Notes: generated from the letters alone by a model not told the origin. A stretch of 64,000 nt of DNA from Roseateles_B sp051857535 (GCF_051857535.1 NZ_JBPZGY010000004.1:310001-374000), one strand, 5' to 3'. Counted from the first letter of the stretch, positions 8,798-17,450 are shown. A program made the numbers and translations.

Positions 8798-10066
8798 ATG
8801 CTTCTCCACGCCCAGACGCACCCTCAGCTTTCGTCAAAAAGCGCTGAAAACGCCAAAATTCCGCATGGAAATTCCTTTTTCCTGATGGCTTCGGCACTCT
8901 TGTTGAGTGCCGTCCTCAGTGCCTGTGGTGGCGGGAGCAGCAGTGATGCCGGTATCAGCCCTCTGCCTGCCGAAAGCGGCATGAGCAGCCGGGCTCAGCT
9001 GGGGGAGAAGATCTTCAAGGACGTCAGCTTGTCGGGGTCCGGCAAACAGGCCTGCATCAGCTGCCATGCACCGGAGACCGGCCATGCCGGCGCCCTCAAC
9101 GGCAAGCCCACCGAGCCGGGCGGCCTGGCCCTGGAGCTGGAAGGGGGGCGCACTGCGCCGGGCCTGCGCTACCTGGCGAGCAACAAGGCCTTCGGCTTCG
9201 ACAAGGAAGGCACGCCCAACGGTGGCTTCTTCTGGGATGGCCGCGCCACCAGCCTCATGGATCAGGCGGGCAAGCCCTTCTTCAATCCCAGGGAGATGGC
9301 CAATGCCAGCGTCGAGGACCTGATCGCCCGCCTGGCCCGCGCGCCCTATGCCGCCGAGTTCCAGAAGGAGTTCGGCGCCGAGATCTTCAAGAACCCGGCC
9401 GACGCCCTGCAGCGCGTGCAACTGGCTCTGCAGGCCTATCAGTTGGAGGACACCGACTTCCGCCCCTACAGCAGCAAGTACGACGAGTTCCTGCGCGGCC
9501 GCACGACCCTGAGCGAGCAGGAGCTGCGTGGCCTGGCCCTGTTCAACGCCAAGGACAAGGGCAACTGCGCCGCCTGCCATCCTTCCGCCAAGGGTGCCGA
9601 CGGCAGCTTCCCGCTCTTCACCGACTTCAGCTACGACGCCCTGGGCGTGCCGCGCAACACCGCCCTGGCCCAGAACGCCGATCCGGCCTTCTTCGACCTC
9701 GGCCTGTGCGCCCGCGAGGGCGGCGATCTGCTGGCGCGCCAGGACCTCTGCGGCGCCTTCAAGGTGCCCTCGCTGCGCAATGTGGCCCAGCGCAAGGCCT
9801 ACTTCCACAACGGGCGCTTCAGCAGCCTGCGCGAGGTCGTGAGCTTCTACGTGCAGCGCGATGTCTACCCCGAGAAGTGGTACCCGCGCCTGGCCGACGG
9901 CAGCATCGACAAGTTCAACGACCTGCCCCCAGCCCTGCGGCGCAACGTCAACACCAGCGAAGGCCCCTACAACCGCAAGCCTGGCGACGCGCCAGCACTC
10001 AGTGACTCCGAGATCGACGATGTGGTCGCCTTCCTTCGCGCGCTCAGTGACGGCTACGTCCGCTGA
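8798..10066 (+). CDS. Di-heme cytochrome-c peroxidase family (MauG/BthA-like) lipoprotein
   Basis: A 422-residue protein with two c-type heme motifs, CISCH (C86, C89, H90) and CAACH (C257, C260, H261), the layout of bacterial di-heme peroxidases and MauG-like enzymes. The leader ends in the lipobox LSAC (C43) followed by GGGSSS, so it is probably a lipoprotein. A frame upstream of ATG 8798 uses only TTG and would run through the Fur-like box, so 8798 is preferred, although its ribosome-binding site is weak. Sequences such as FFWDGRA, PSLRNVAQRKAYFHNG and DDVVAFLRAL are family hallmarks. First gene of the redox cluster. Electron partner and substrate are unknown; peroxide reduction or heme-based oxidation are both possible. 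Confidence 0.85.
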   Translation: MLLHAQTHPQLSSKSAENAKIPHGNSFFLMASALLLSAVLSACGGGSSSDAGISPLPAESGMSSRAQLGEKIFKDVSLSGSGKQACISCHAPETGHAGALNGKPTEPGGLALELEGGRTAPGLRYLASNKAFGFDKEGTPNGGFFWDGRATSLMDQAGKPFFNPREMANASVEDLIARLARAPYAAEFQKEFGAEIFKNPADALQRVQLALQAYQLEDTDFRPYSSKYDEFLRGRTTLSEQELRGLALFNAKDKGNCAACHPSAKGADGSFPLFTDFSYDALGVPRNTALAQNADPAFFDLGLCAREGGDLLARQDLCGAFKVPSLRNVAQRKAYFHNGRFSSLREVVSFYVQRDVYPEKWYPRLADGSIDKFNDLPPALRRNVNTSEGPYNRKPGDAPALSDSEIDDVVAFLRALSDGYVR

Positions 10067-10108
10067 CCGCTGCCCAAGCTTTTCAGAACCTTCCGCGAGC
10101 TTCCTCTC

Positions 10109-11407
10109 ATGAACAAGAAGACCCTGCCTCTGCTCAGCACCCTGAGCCTCAGCCTGATGCTGGCCCTGCAGCCCGCCCAGGCCCAGACCACCACCGAGCA
10201 GGAGCTGCTGCGCCGCGTGGATCAACTGGCCGCGGAGCTGAACAAGCTGCGTGCCGAGCTGGCCCAGGTCCAGCAGCAGCGCGCGGCCGAGACCGCCAAG
10301 CCTGCGGCCGCATCGGCGGTGCCGGCATCTGTGCTGGCCGAAGTGGAGCGTCCCGCCGCTACGCCGGCCACCGTGCTGAGCGGCTATACCGAACTGAACT
10401 ACAACCGCCCCACCAGCAACAGCAAGGACGCGCAGGCCGACCTGCGCCGCCTGGTCCTGGGCTACCAGCACCGCTTCGACGAGAAGACCAAGGTCGTGAC
10501 CGAGATCGAGGTGGAGCACGCCGTGGCCTCGGCCGATGACGCCGGTGAGGTGGCCATCGAGCAGGCCTATGTCGAGCACCAGTTCCATCCCAACTGGGCA
10601 GTGCGCGGTGGCCTGTTCCTCGTGCCCATGGGTCTGATCAACGAGAACCACGAGCCCACCGCCTACTACGGCGTGGAGCGCAACTTCGTCGAGACGGCCA
10701 TCATCCCCAGCACCTGGCGTGAAGGCGGCATCCAGCTGGTGGGCCAGCTGGACAGCGGCTGGACGCTGCAGGGCGGTATCGCCACCGGCTTCGACCTGAA
10801 CAAGTGGGACGCCAGCAGCAGCGAGGGCCGCGAGTCCCCGCTGGGCGCCATCCACCAGGAGATGGCCCTGGCGCGCTCACGCGACCTGTCCTTCTTCGCG
10901 GCGGCCAACTACCGCGGCATCCCCGGCCTGCTGCTGGGCGCTTCGGTCTTCACCGGCCAGGCCACGCACAAGCAGCAGGCCAGCGAGTCCCGCATCACCC
11001 TGTGGGACCTGCACGCCCGTTGGACGCCGGGCGCCTGGGACCTCTCGGCCCTCTACAGCCGCGGCAGCATCTCCAACACCGCGGCGCTGAACCTGCCCCT
11101 GGTGGGCGGCGACAGCCTCATTCCCTCGCGCTTTGACGGCGCCTATGTCCAGGCCGCCTACAAGCTGTGGGAGCAGGGCAGCTATGTGCTCAAGCCCTTC
11201 GTGCGCTGGGAGCGCTTCAACACCGCGGCGGCCTATGCCGACCTGGGCGCGGGCCTCACGCCAGAGGTGCCGGCGGCCGAGCAGGTTTACACCCTGGGCG
11301 CCAACTTCGAGTTCGCGCCGGGCGTGGTGTTCAAGGCCGATGTGCAGCGCTTCAAGCAGAACAAGGATCTGAACCGCCTCAACCTCGGCCTGGGCTGGAG
11401 CTTCTGA
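10109..11407 (+). CDS. Outer-membrane porin with coiled-coil N-terminus
   Basis: A 432-residue protein with a signal peptide (to AQAQ, about residue 26), a short coiled coil (TEQELLRRVDQLAAELNKLR) and then an all-beta domain that ends in an aromatic residue (LGLGWSF), as is usual for outer-membrane barrels. It resembles porins of the phosphate-selective O/P type found next to redox or metal genes, but its selectivity cannot be read. It starts 42 bp after the peroxidase gene, and its stop overlaps the ATG of the FMN-binding gene (TGATG), so translation is probably coupled. In context it may admit the metal or electron carrier used by the cluster. Confidence 0.8.
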   Translation: MNKKTLPLLSTLSLSLMLALQPAQAQTTTEQELLRRVDQLAAELNKLRAELAQVQQQRAAETAKPAAASAVPASVLAEVERPAATPATVLSGYTELNYNRPTSNSKDAQADLRRLVLGYQHRFDEKTKVVTEIEVEHAVASADDAGEVAIEQAYVEHQFHPNWAVRGGLFLVPMGLINENHEPTAYYGVERNFVETAIIPSTWREGGIQLVGQLDSGWTLQGGIATGFDLNKWDASSSEGRESPLGAIHQEMALARSRDLSFFAAANYRGIPGLLLGASVFTGQATHKQQASESRITLWDLHARWTPGAWDLSALYSRGSISNTAALNLPLVGGDSLIPSRFDGAYVQAAYKLWEQGSYVLKPFVRWERFNTAAAYADLGAGLTPEVPAAEQVYTLGANFEFAPGVVFKADVQRFKQNKDLNRLNLGLGWSF

Positions 11408-11949
11408 TGCGCCTGAGCCTGGCCGCCACCGCCGCGCTGGCCCTGGCCCCTGCCGGGGCCTTTGCCGTGGACTACATGACGGCCGAGGCGGCGTCCCGGC
11501 TGATGTTTGCCGAGGCCGACCGCTTCGAGCTTCGTGACTGGCAGCTGGACGCCGCGCAGGCCCAGGCCATCGCGGCCCTGGGCGTCAAGCCGCGCAGCGC
11601 ACAGTGGAAGCTGCGCCTGGCCTTCAGAGGCAAGGAGCTGCTGGGCGTGGTGGTCGCGGACGAGGTGCTGGGCAAGTTCGAGCTGATCAGCTATGCCGTG
11701 GGCATAGGCGCAGACGGCAAGGTGCGTGGCGTGGAGATCCTGTCCTACCGCGAAAGCCATGGCCACGAGGTCCGCACGCCGGCCTGGCGCAAGCAGTTCC
11801 TGGGCAAGGCTCAGGGCGCGCCGCTGAAGCTGGGCGAGGACATCGCCAACATCTCTGGCGCGACGCTCTCCTGCGGCCATGTGACCGAGGGCGTGAAGCG
11901 CATCGTGGCGGTCATCGAACAGGCGCGGCGCAGCGGTGTGCTCAGCTGA
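11407..11949 (+). CDS. Exported FMN-binding domain protein (RnfG/NqrC-like)
   Basis: A 180-residue protein with a signal peptide (cleavage near AFA, residue 20). The FMN-attachment motif is ANISGATLS, with Thr153 the expected site of covalent FMN. Proteins of this type carry flavin on a threonine placed there by ApbE, whose gene follows at once with a 14-bp overlap. The longer open frame upstream lies inside the porin gene in another frame, so the overlapping ATG at 11407 is the right start. Likely role: extracytoplasmic one-electron carrier between the membrane protein encoded at 12737 and an outer acceptor. The fold assignment is strong; the partner is inference. Confidence 0.85.
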   Translation: MRLSLAATAALALAPAGAFAVDYMTAEAASRLMFAEADRFELRDWQLDAAQAQAIAALGVKPRSAQWKLRLAFRGKELLGVVVADEVLGKFELISYAVGIGADGKVRGVEILSYRESHGHEVRTPAWRKQFLGKAQGAPLKLGEDIANISGATLSCGHVTEGVKRIVAVIEQARRSGVLS

Positions 11950-12709
11950 GACGGGGCTGCTGCGCCGGGCCCGGCCTGCCTTGGGCACCGTGGTCGAGTT
12001 GGCCCTGCGCCATCCCGACTCGCGGCAAGGCGCGCAATGCCTGGAGGAGACCTTCGCCTTGCTGGAGCGCCTGGAAGGCCTGCTGAGCCGTTTCCGGCCA
12101 GAGGCCGACATTGCCCGCTTCAATGCCCTGCCCGGGGGCGAGGGCCTGGCCCTGCAGCCCGCCACGCAGCGGGTGATGGCCGTGGCGGCCTGGCTGCAGC
12201 GGCGCAGCGGCGGCCGCTTCGATCCCACGCTGGGCAGCGGTGCGCAAGCCTGGCAGCTGCGCGGCGGTGTTCTGCACAAGATGCAGAACGGCGTCCAACT
12301 GGACCTGGGCGGCATTGCCAAGGGCTTTGTCGTCGACCGCCTGCTGGCGCGGCTGCGTCGCAGCGGCGCGTCCTGGGGCAGTGTCAATGCTGGCGGCGAT
12401 CTTCGCGTATTCGGCCCCGAGCCGGTGCCTCTACTCCTGCGGGACGAATCCCGCGGCGGCCTGCGCGAGTTCGGCCAACTGGCCGATGGCGCCTTTGCCA
12501 GCAGCCATTACGCGCCGGGCAGCCGCAGCCAGCTCCACGGCCTGGACCCCGAGTATGACGTGCAGGTGGCTGTGGCCGCGCCCTCCGCCCTGTGGGCCGA
12601 CGCCCTGTGCAAGCTGGCCGCCCTGGGCGCACTGGCCGGGCCCGGCTCTAAGGGAGAATCCGCGTTGCTCACGCGTCTGAAGGCCCGGGTCTGGATCTGG
12701 CAGCGCTGA
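11936..12709 (+). CDS. apbE: FAD:protein FMN transferase ApbE
   Basis: A 257-residue protein starting at GTG 11936, inside the end of the FMN-binding gene. ApbE enzymes split FAD and attach FMN through a phosphoester bond to a threonine or serine of the target. Recognisable family segments are LEGLLSRFRPEADIARFN, GRFDPTLGS, VQLDLGGIAKGFVVD and WGSVNAGGDLRVFG. No clear signal peptide or lipobox is seen, unlike many ApbE proteins, so it may act in the cytoplasm or be exported another way. The obvious substrate is the FMN-binding protein encoded just before it. Confidence 0.9.
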   Translation: MCSAETGLLRRARPALGTVVELALRHPDSRQGAQCLEETFALLERLEGLLSRFRPEADIARFNALPGGEGLALQPATQRVMAVAAWLQRRSGGRFDPTLGSGAQAWQLRGGVLHKMQNGVQLDLGGIAKGFVVDRLLARLRRSGASWGSVNAGGDLRVFGPEPVPLLLRDESRGGLREFGQLADGAFASSHYAPGSRSQLHGLDPEYDVQVAVAAPSALWADALCKLAALGALAGPGSKGESALLTRLKARVWIWQR

Positions 12710-12736
12710 GCGGCCCCGTATCTGTCCCTGTCCTTC

Positions 12737-13183
12737 ATGCGCGCTCCTCTGCTCAAACTGCCAGGCTGGCACAAACGCTGGCTCTACGCCTGCTTCGCCG
12801 TCCTGGCGGGCTCAGGCCTGGCCTGGCTGCTGCTGCACTACGGGCGCGATGCCGACACCCTGCCGCTGCCTGCCGAGGCCTGGGTCCTGCGTATCCATGG
12901 CCTGGCCAGCATGGCGGGGCTGATGGGTCTGGGCATGGTGGCAGGCAGCCATGTGCCGGCGGGCTGGCGGATCAGCGCCCAGGCCGGGCGCCTGGGGCAG
13001 CGCCGCAGCGGCCTGTGGCTCAGTGCGGTGCTGATGGCCGTGGTGCTGACAGCCTATGGGCTGCTCTACTTGGTTCCAGAGGCCTGGCATGAGGCCACGG
13101 GCTGGCTGCATGCCGGGCTGGCGGCCAGCCTGGCCCTGCTGTGGGCCTGGCACCGCCCGCGACGCCACCGCGCCGGCCGCTGA
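12737..13183 (+). CDS. Four-helix inner-membrane protein, possible heme b electron carrier
   Basis: A 148-residue protein with four predicted membrane helices (about 14-34, 50-70, 90-113 and 122-139). Histidines sit at or in the helices (IHGLASMAG, SHVPAGW, WHEATGWLHAGLAA), which would suit heme ligation as in DUF4405 or cytochrome b561-like proteins, but I do not recognise the exact family. It follows apbE by 27 bp and is the last gene of the cluster. Likely role: passing electrons from the quinone pool to the FMN-binding protein (inference). Its stop codon directly abuts the stop of rdgC on the other strand (TGATCA). Confidence 0.65.
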   Translation: MRAPLLKLPGWHKRWLYACFAVLAGSGLAWLLLHYGRDADTLPLPAEAWVLRIHGLASMAGLMGLGMVAGSHVPAGWRISAQAGRLGQRRSGLWLSAVLMAVVLTAYGLLYLVPEAWHEATGWLHAGLAASLALLWAWHRPRRHRAGR

Positions 13184-14206
13184 TCAGTCCCAGGGCGCCG
13201 GCTCTTCGCTGCCGCCGGACGCCAGAGCCGCTGTGGCAGGCGAAGCGGAGGAAGCCGGCAATGCTGCGTCCTTCTGCAGCTGCAGGCTCACGCCCTGCAG
13301 GGCGGCTGCGGCGAAGTCGTGCTCGCCTCCCAGCCCGTAGATCAGGTCCGGCAGCAGCTGCGAGAGCTCGCCGGTGGCCAGGGCGGCATCGGCGTCGAAG
13401 GCCTCGTCCTTGCTGGGCTTGTCCCGGCCTTCGAAGACGATGTCCAGAAAGGCGATCTTCTTGATGGACAGGGTGTCCGTCAGCAGGAAGGAGACCCGGT
13501 CGCGCCAGGTCAGGGCCAGCTTGGTGGGGCGCTTGCCGGCGGCCAGGTGCTGGCGCACTTCTTCGATGTCCAGGGGGTGTCGGGCGTAGCGCACCACGGA
13601 CTTCATCTCGTCTTCGCTCTTGAGCTCGCACTCGCGGTCCACGGTGAAGCCAGCCGGGGGCACGCCGTCCGAGAGCCAGGCGGCCATGCAGGCGGCGGGC
13701 GTCTCGGCCGTCTGCAGCAGCTGCACGACCAGGCTGGGCAGGCACTTGACCAGCAGGGTGATGAGCTCGTCGGCCTTGCTGACGGAGCCGGCGTCCACCA
13801 TCAGCAGTCGCTGCCTGGTGTCGATCCAGACGCGCGTGGCGCCTTGCTTGGTGAACGCTTGGGGCAGCAGCTCCTGCGTGACCTGCTCCTTGAGCTCGTT
13901 CTTGACCTTCTTGCCGGGCTTGCGGCCGGTTTCCTGCTCGATGCGCTCGCAGAGTTCGTCGACCTTGCGACGCACCACCGAGCCGGGCAGCACGCGCTGC
14001 TCGACCTGCAGCTTCAGCAGCCAGTGACCGCCTACGTCCTCGATCAGCGGGGCATGCGCGAGGCCGCGCGGCGAGACCCAGCCCGCCGACAGCGGCTGCG
14101 TGGCACCGCAGGGCACGAAGCGCTCGGGCTCCAGGGCCTCTTCGATCTCCTCGATCGTGGCCTGCCATTCAGGCGCGATGCGGTACAGCAGGAGATTCTT
14201 GAACAC
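13184..14206 (-). CDS. rdgC: Recombination-associated protein RdgC
   Basis: A 340-residue DNA-binding protein that forms a ring round duplex DNA and restrains RecA. The start MFKNLLLYRI is diagnostic and uses GTG at 14206. Conserved blocks include WVSPRG, LLKLQVEQRVLPGSVVRRKV and KKIAFLDIVFE. It is about 35-40 residues longer than E. coli RdgC; the extra part is a low-complexity Ala/Ser-rich tail ending EEPAPWD. A single gene, convergent with the redox cluster with zero bases between stop codons. Confidence 0.95.
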   Translation of the reverse strand: MFKNLLLYRIAPEWQATIEEIEEALEPERFVPCGATQPLSAGWVSPRGLAHAPLIEDVGGHWLLKLQVEQRVLPGSVVRRKVDELCERIEQETGRKPGKKVKNELKEQVTQELLPQAFTKQGATRVWIDTRQRLLMVDAGSVSKADELITLLVKCLPSLVVQLLQTAETPAACMAAWLSDGVPPAGFTVDRECELKSEDEMKSVVRYARHPLDIEEVRQHLAAGKRPTKLALTWRDRVSFLLTDTLSIKKIAFLDIVFEGRDKPSKDEAFDADAALATGELSQLLPDLIYGLGGEHDFAAAALQGVSLQLQKDAALPASSASPATAALASGGSEEPAPWD

Positions 14207-14223
14207 GGACGACCTCTCTCAAG

Positions 14224-14248
14224 CAAAAACGCCCCGGCGGGGCGTTCA
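14224..14248 (-). terminator. Rho-independent terminator
   Basis: Read on the minus strand: AACGCCCC, GCC loop, GGGGCGTT, then TTTGC. It is a stable GC stem with a T-run and lies after the DsbA-family gene (stop at 14372) and 18 bp before the rdgC start, so it ends the leftward 17450-14372 gene group and insulates rdgC. Confidence 0.85.
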
Positions 14249-14371
14249 TCGATTCATTCCCAGGGCCGCTCAGGGCGGCCGACCGGATGGCATTGTCGCT
14301 CAGCCGGGCTGCGGATCCGCCTGGGGCCGGCCCCCTTTACAAGCCGTGGCAAATGGGGGCACCGCCGAGGC

Positions 14372-15046
14372 TCAGGTGCCAGCAGCGCCGGCCTGGGCGT
14401 CCTCGGCAGCGATCTGCCGCAAGGCTTGGGCGAAGACCTCGGGCGGCTGGCCACCCTGCAGCAGGTAGCGCTCGTTGATCACCAGGGCCGGCACGGAGTG
14501 GATGCCCTGCGCGTGCCAGAGCGACTCTTGTTCGCGCACGGCAGCGGCATGGGCGTCGCTGTCCAGCACGGCCTCGGCGGCGGTGCGGTCCAGCCCGGCG
14601 CTTTCTGCTGCAGCCAGCAGCACCTCGCGGGCGCCCGGGTTGCGTCCCTCGGTGAAGTAGGCGGTGAACAGGGCCAGCTTGAGCGCCTTCTGCTTCGCCA
14701 GGTCGGTCTCGCCGGCCCAGTGCAGCAGACGGTGGGCATCGAAGGTGTTGTAGATGCGGTCCCGCGCGCCCTTGGTGAAGGTGAAACCCAGGGCCGCGCC
14801 GCGCTGGCGGATCTGCTCGCGGGTCTGCTCCAGCTGGGCCGGGCTGGCGCCGTACTTGCGGGCCAGGTGGGCGTTGATCTCCTCGCCCTCGGCCGGCATT
14901 TGCGGGTTCAGCTCGAAGGGCTGGAAGCGGATCTCGGCCTGCACTTCGGGCACCTGGCTCAGGGCCTGTTCCAGGGACTTGAGCCCGATGGCGCACCAGG
15001 GGCAGGAGACGTCGGAGACGAAATCGATCTTGAGCATGAGCGGCAT
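14372..15046 (-). CDS. DsbA-family oxidoreductase, FrnE type
   Basis: A 224-residue thioredoxin-fold protein with active site CPWC (C15-C18) in FVSDVSCPWCAIG, the helical insertion and the C-terminal VPALVINERYLLQGGQPPE cis-Pro region. There is no signal peptide, so unlike DsbA it is cytoplasmic, as is usual for FrnE-type proteins. The frame is open further upstream (to 15376) but would overlap the next gene; ATG 15046 or 15037 fits the fold. It is the last gene before a strong terminator. Its substrate is unknown; a role in handling small thiols or disulphide stress is possible. Confidence 0.85.
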   Translation of the reverse strand: MPLMLKIDFVSDVSCPWCAIGLKSLEQALSQVPEVQAEIRFQPFELNPQMPAEGEEINAHLARKYGASPAQLEQTREQIRQRGAALGFTFTKGARDRIYNTFDAHRLLHWAGETDLAKQKALKLALFTAYFTEGRNPGAREVLLAAAESAGLDRTAAEAVLDSDAHAAAVREQESLWHAQGIHSVPALVINERYLLQGGQPPEVFAQALRQIAAEDAQAGAAGT

Positions 15047-15105
15047 GGTAGTGCGGCAGGCCGCGGCTTGCTGCCGCAGGGACATTGCCGCGCCTGAGGC
15101 TGGCT

Positions 15106-15498
15106 TCAGCAGCGGTAGCCCAGCTTGGTCAGCCAGTGCAGGGCGTCTGCCAGATCGGCGCAGTCGCGGCGGTCCACACGCTTGGAGGTCTCGCGGCGCA
15201 GACCCTCGGCCATGGTCGCATGCAGGGTCGTGGGCATGGCGACGGCATAGGCCTGCAGGCCATGGTCTACCGCCTTCAGGAAGAAGTCCAGCCAGTCCCT
15301 CAATGCCTCGGGCGTGGCCCCTTCCCAGGCTTCGAAGAGACCCACCATGGCCCAGGGTCCCGCATGCCGGGTCCACAGCGCACTGGCGTCGCGATGCAGG
15401 GCCCGTATGGCGACCTCATTCCAGACGCCCTCGTACTGGATCACGAGCACATCGCCTTGCCATCGCAGGTGATAGGTGCCGTGCTGATTCCAGTCCAT
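15106..15498 (-). CDS. Hypothetical protein, possibly STAS-like
   Basis: A 130-residue soluble protein starting at ATG 15498 (GGAA seven bases before). It begins WNQHGTYHLRWQGDVLVIQY and has strand/helix alternation suggestive of an SpoIIAA/STAS-like fold, but no phosphorylatable serine motif could be identified. I do not recognise the family. It lies between the desuccinylase-like gene and the FrnE gene on the same strand, with 59-65 bp gaps. An alternative start at ATG 15555 would add 19 residues. Confidence 0.6.
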   Translation of the reverse strand: MDWNQHGTYHLRWQGDVLVIQYEGVWNEVAIRALHRDASALWTRHAGPWAMVGLFEAWEGATPEALRDWLDFFLKAVDHGLQAYAVAMPTTLHATMAEGLRRETSKRVDRRDCADLADALHWLTKLGYRC

Positions 15499-15563
15499 GG
15501 AGTGTTCCGCGTGATGCTTCCCTGGCAGTGTAGAAGGCCTGGGAATCGATTTCATGTCCCGGA

Positions 15564-16523
15564 TCAGAGCTTGCGCTCGCTGGGGCCGGCCCAGAAGAAC
15601 CATTCGGTCCCGACGGCTGCCTTCTCGTCCGGGAACACCAGACGGCCGTCGCCGGGGGCCCGTACGGCCTGCCCGTCGTGCCGCCAGCCGATGCATTCAC
15701 CGGCATGCACGCGCTCGAAATTCCGCCAGGGCCGGGCGAAGCGGTCCTGCGGGTGGAGGCGGTCGAAGACCTCCCGCATGTGCAGCAGTTCCGGGGCAGG
15801 CTGAGGCTCGAAGGGGCGGGCGGCGATCATGCCCAGAAGGGCCAGGGCCCGCAGCACAGCGTCATAGGCGAAGTCGGCGGCGGCCGGGTCCTGGTGCTGC
15901 CCGCATTCAAGGGTGACGCCGTAGCCGCCGGCACGCCGCATGGCTTCGGTCGTGCCGATGGCCAGGCGGATGTCGGCTGGATCCGCACCCCGCTGTGCCA
16001 GCCCGCGCGCATAGCAGCTCATCCAGCCTTCGACCACGCGAGGAGCCCCTAGCGCCCTGGCCAGACGGGATTCTGCTTCGGCACGGGTGAAGGGCTCGAC
16101 AGGCCCGTCGTTGTCACGCGGGCCTAGCATGACGAAGGGCTCGCCCTCGCCCTGGAAGGAGTGCAGGTCCAGCAGCACGTCGTGCGAGGCCAGCAGCGCG
16201 CACAGCAGGTTGCCGATGCGGTCCTCATAGTTCAGGGGCTGCGGCCTGGGCTGCAGCTCGCGGTTGAGGTTGCGCTCGCCCTGGCGCTGCTGCCGCCGGT
16301 AGGCCAGGGGATTGGCGATGGGCAGCAGGGTCAGCTGGCCGCGGCACAGGACCAGCGGACCCCGGTCCAGCGCGTTCACCAGCCGCGACAGCGCGCGGGC
16401 ACCGCAGGTCTCGTTGCCGTGCACCGCGGCCGACACCAGCAGGCGCGGACCCGGCTCCAGTGCGAGGTACTGATGCAGGCGCAAATGCCCCAGGGGCACG
16501 TCCTGCGGGCGCGGGAGTTCCAT
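15564..16523 (-). CDS. Succinylglutamate desuccinylase/aspartoacylase-family zinc hydrolase
   Basis: A 319-residue protein of the M14-like amidohydrolase group. Zinc ligands are visible: H35 and E38 in AAVHGNETCGARAL and H121 in LLDLHSFQGEG. RNLNR (about 84) is the substrate-carboxylate-binding segment, and the general acid/base glutamate is in TLECGQHQD. Relatives remove acyl groups from N-acyl amino acids (N-succinylglutamate, N-acetylaspartate). No arginine-succinyltransferase genes lie nearby, so it is not a standard AstE. It follows the PIG-L gene by 12 bp, and the two may act in sequence on one acylated substrate. Confidence 0.8.
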   Translation of the reverse strand: MELPRPQDVPLGHLRLHQYLALEPGPRLLVSAAVHGNETCGARALSRLVNALDRGPLVLCRGQLTLLPIANPLAYRRQQRQGERNLNRELQPRPQPLNYEDRIGNLLCALLASHDVLLDLHSFQGEGEPFVMLGPRDNDGPVEPFTRAEAESRLARALGAPRVVEGWMSCYARGLAQRGADPADIRLAIGTTEAMRRAGGYGVTLECGQHQDPAAADFAYDAVLRALALLGMIAARPFEPQPAPELLHMREVFDRLHPQDRFARPWRNFERVHAGECIGWRHDGQAVRAPGDGRLVFPDEKAAVGTEWFFWAGPSERKL

Positions 16524-16535
16524 GCCGGCTGCTTC

Positions 16536-17450
16536 TCAGGCCAGGCTGAGGCGCTCAGCGGCACCGGCCATGCGCGGTGGCAGGTCGTCCTGCTCGCGGC
16601 CGGCCAGCCAGCGGGTGAGGCGGTACAGCGTGGCAAAGCCGAAGGCGGGCGGGGCGGTGCCGGCACCGGCGATCATCTCGCCGCCACGGCGCACGTTGTC
16701 CGCCATCCACGCTGGCAGGCGCAGGTGGTAGGGATTGCGGGCGACCTCGCCAACATGGCGCGACAGGGCCTGCACCAGGCGTGCCAGGTCTTGCCTGGAA
16801 CTCTCCACCATCAGATTGGCGCCGGACTGCGGGGCCCAGTACTCGGTCTGGGCCACCAGGCCGTTGTAGCCCGCGGCCTGCAGGGCATCCAGGGCCAGGC
16901 GGTGCACGCCCATGTGAGTGGCGATGCCATCACCCTCGTGCGGCAGCAGCACCAGGGCCGGCTGCTCGCGGCGCAGCAGGGCGGCGGCCTTGTCGACATG
17001 GGCCTGCCACAGGGCTGGCTGGGCGATGGGGGTATCTGGCCGCACCTGCTCCAGGCCGCCTTCGGCCAGCTGCAGGGTTTCGAAGTCCAGCAGCTCGCAG
17101 GCCTGGCGCAGTTCCTGCCAGCGCGGCTGGCGCCGGGCCTGGTTGCTGCCCAGGGTCACGGCCACATTGCAGATCCGCCAGTGCGACTCGCGCCGCAGCC
17201 GCAGGGGCAAGGCGCCGACGATGCATTCGTCATCCGGATGCGGCGAGAAGACCAGGGCCAGCGGCGTATGCCCCCGGCGCTTGCGGGCGGGCGAGGCCTC
17301 ATCGCAGGGAGGGAGCTGCATCAGGCGGGCCCAGTCGTTCACCCAGTCCAGCCAGGCGGCGAGTTCGTGGGCCCGGTCAGCCTCAGTGACGGGCAGCCGG
17401 CCCTGCTGGGCATCTTCGGCTTCGAGGGCTGGGGTGCGGGGAGGGTACAT
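16536..17450 (-). CDS. PIG-L/LmbE-family zinc deacetylase
   Basis: A 304-residue protein with the PIG-L signature SPHPDDE (H71, D73, D74) and the second zinc-binding element ATHMGVH. PIG-L enzymes remove the acetyl group from N-acetylglucosaminyl conjugates, for example in glycolipid, mycothiol and bacillithiol synthesis. About 60 residues precede the catalytic domain with no recognised motif. First gene of a four-gene leftward group with a desuccinylase-like hydrolase, a small unknown and a FrnE-type thiol oxidoreductase. The substrate is unknown. Confidence 0.85.
   Translation of the reverse strand: MYPPRTPALEAEDAQQGRLPVTEADRAHELAAWLDWVNDWARLMQLPPCDEASPARKRRGHTPLALVFSPHPDDECIVGALPLRLRRESHWRICNVAVTLGSNQARRQPRWQELRQACELLDFETLQLAEGGLEQVRPDTPIAQPALWQAHVDKAAALLRREQPALVLLPHEGDGIATHMGVHRLALDALQAAGYNGLVAQTEYWAPQSGANLMVESSRQDLARLVQALSRHVGEVARNPYHLRLPAWMADNVRRGGEMIAGAGTAPPAFGFATLYRLTRWLAGREQDDLPPRMAGAAERLSLA

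Noticed and set aside
8834..10855. A 673-codon minus-strand frame opposite the peroxidase and porin genes
   Set aside because: Antisense shadow with no recognisable fold or start signal; the + strand genes have heme motifs and signal peptides.
13319..15097. A 592-codon + strand frame opposite rdgC and the DsbA-family gene
   Set aside because: Crosses a clear terminator and two real genes; composition of a shadow frame.
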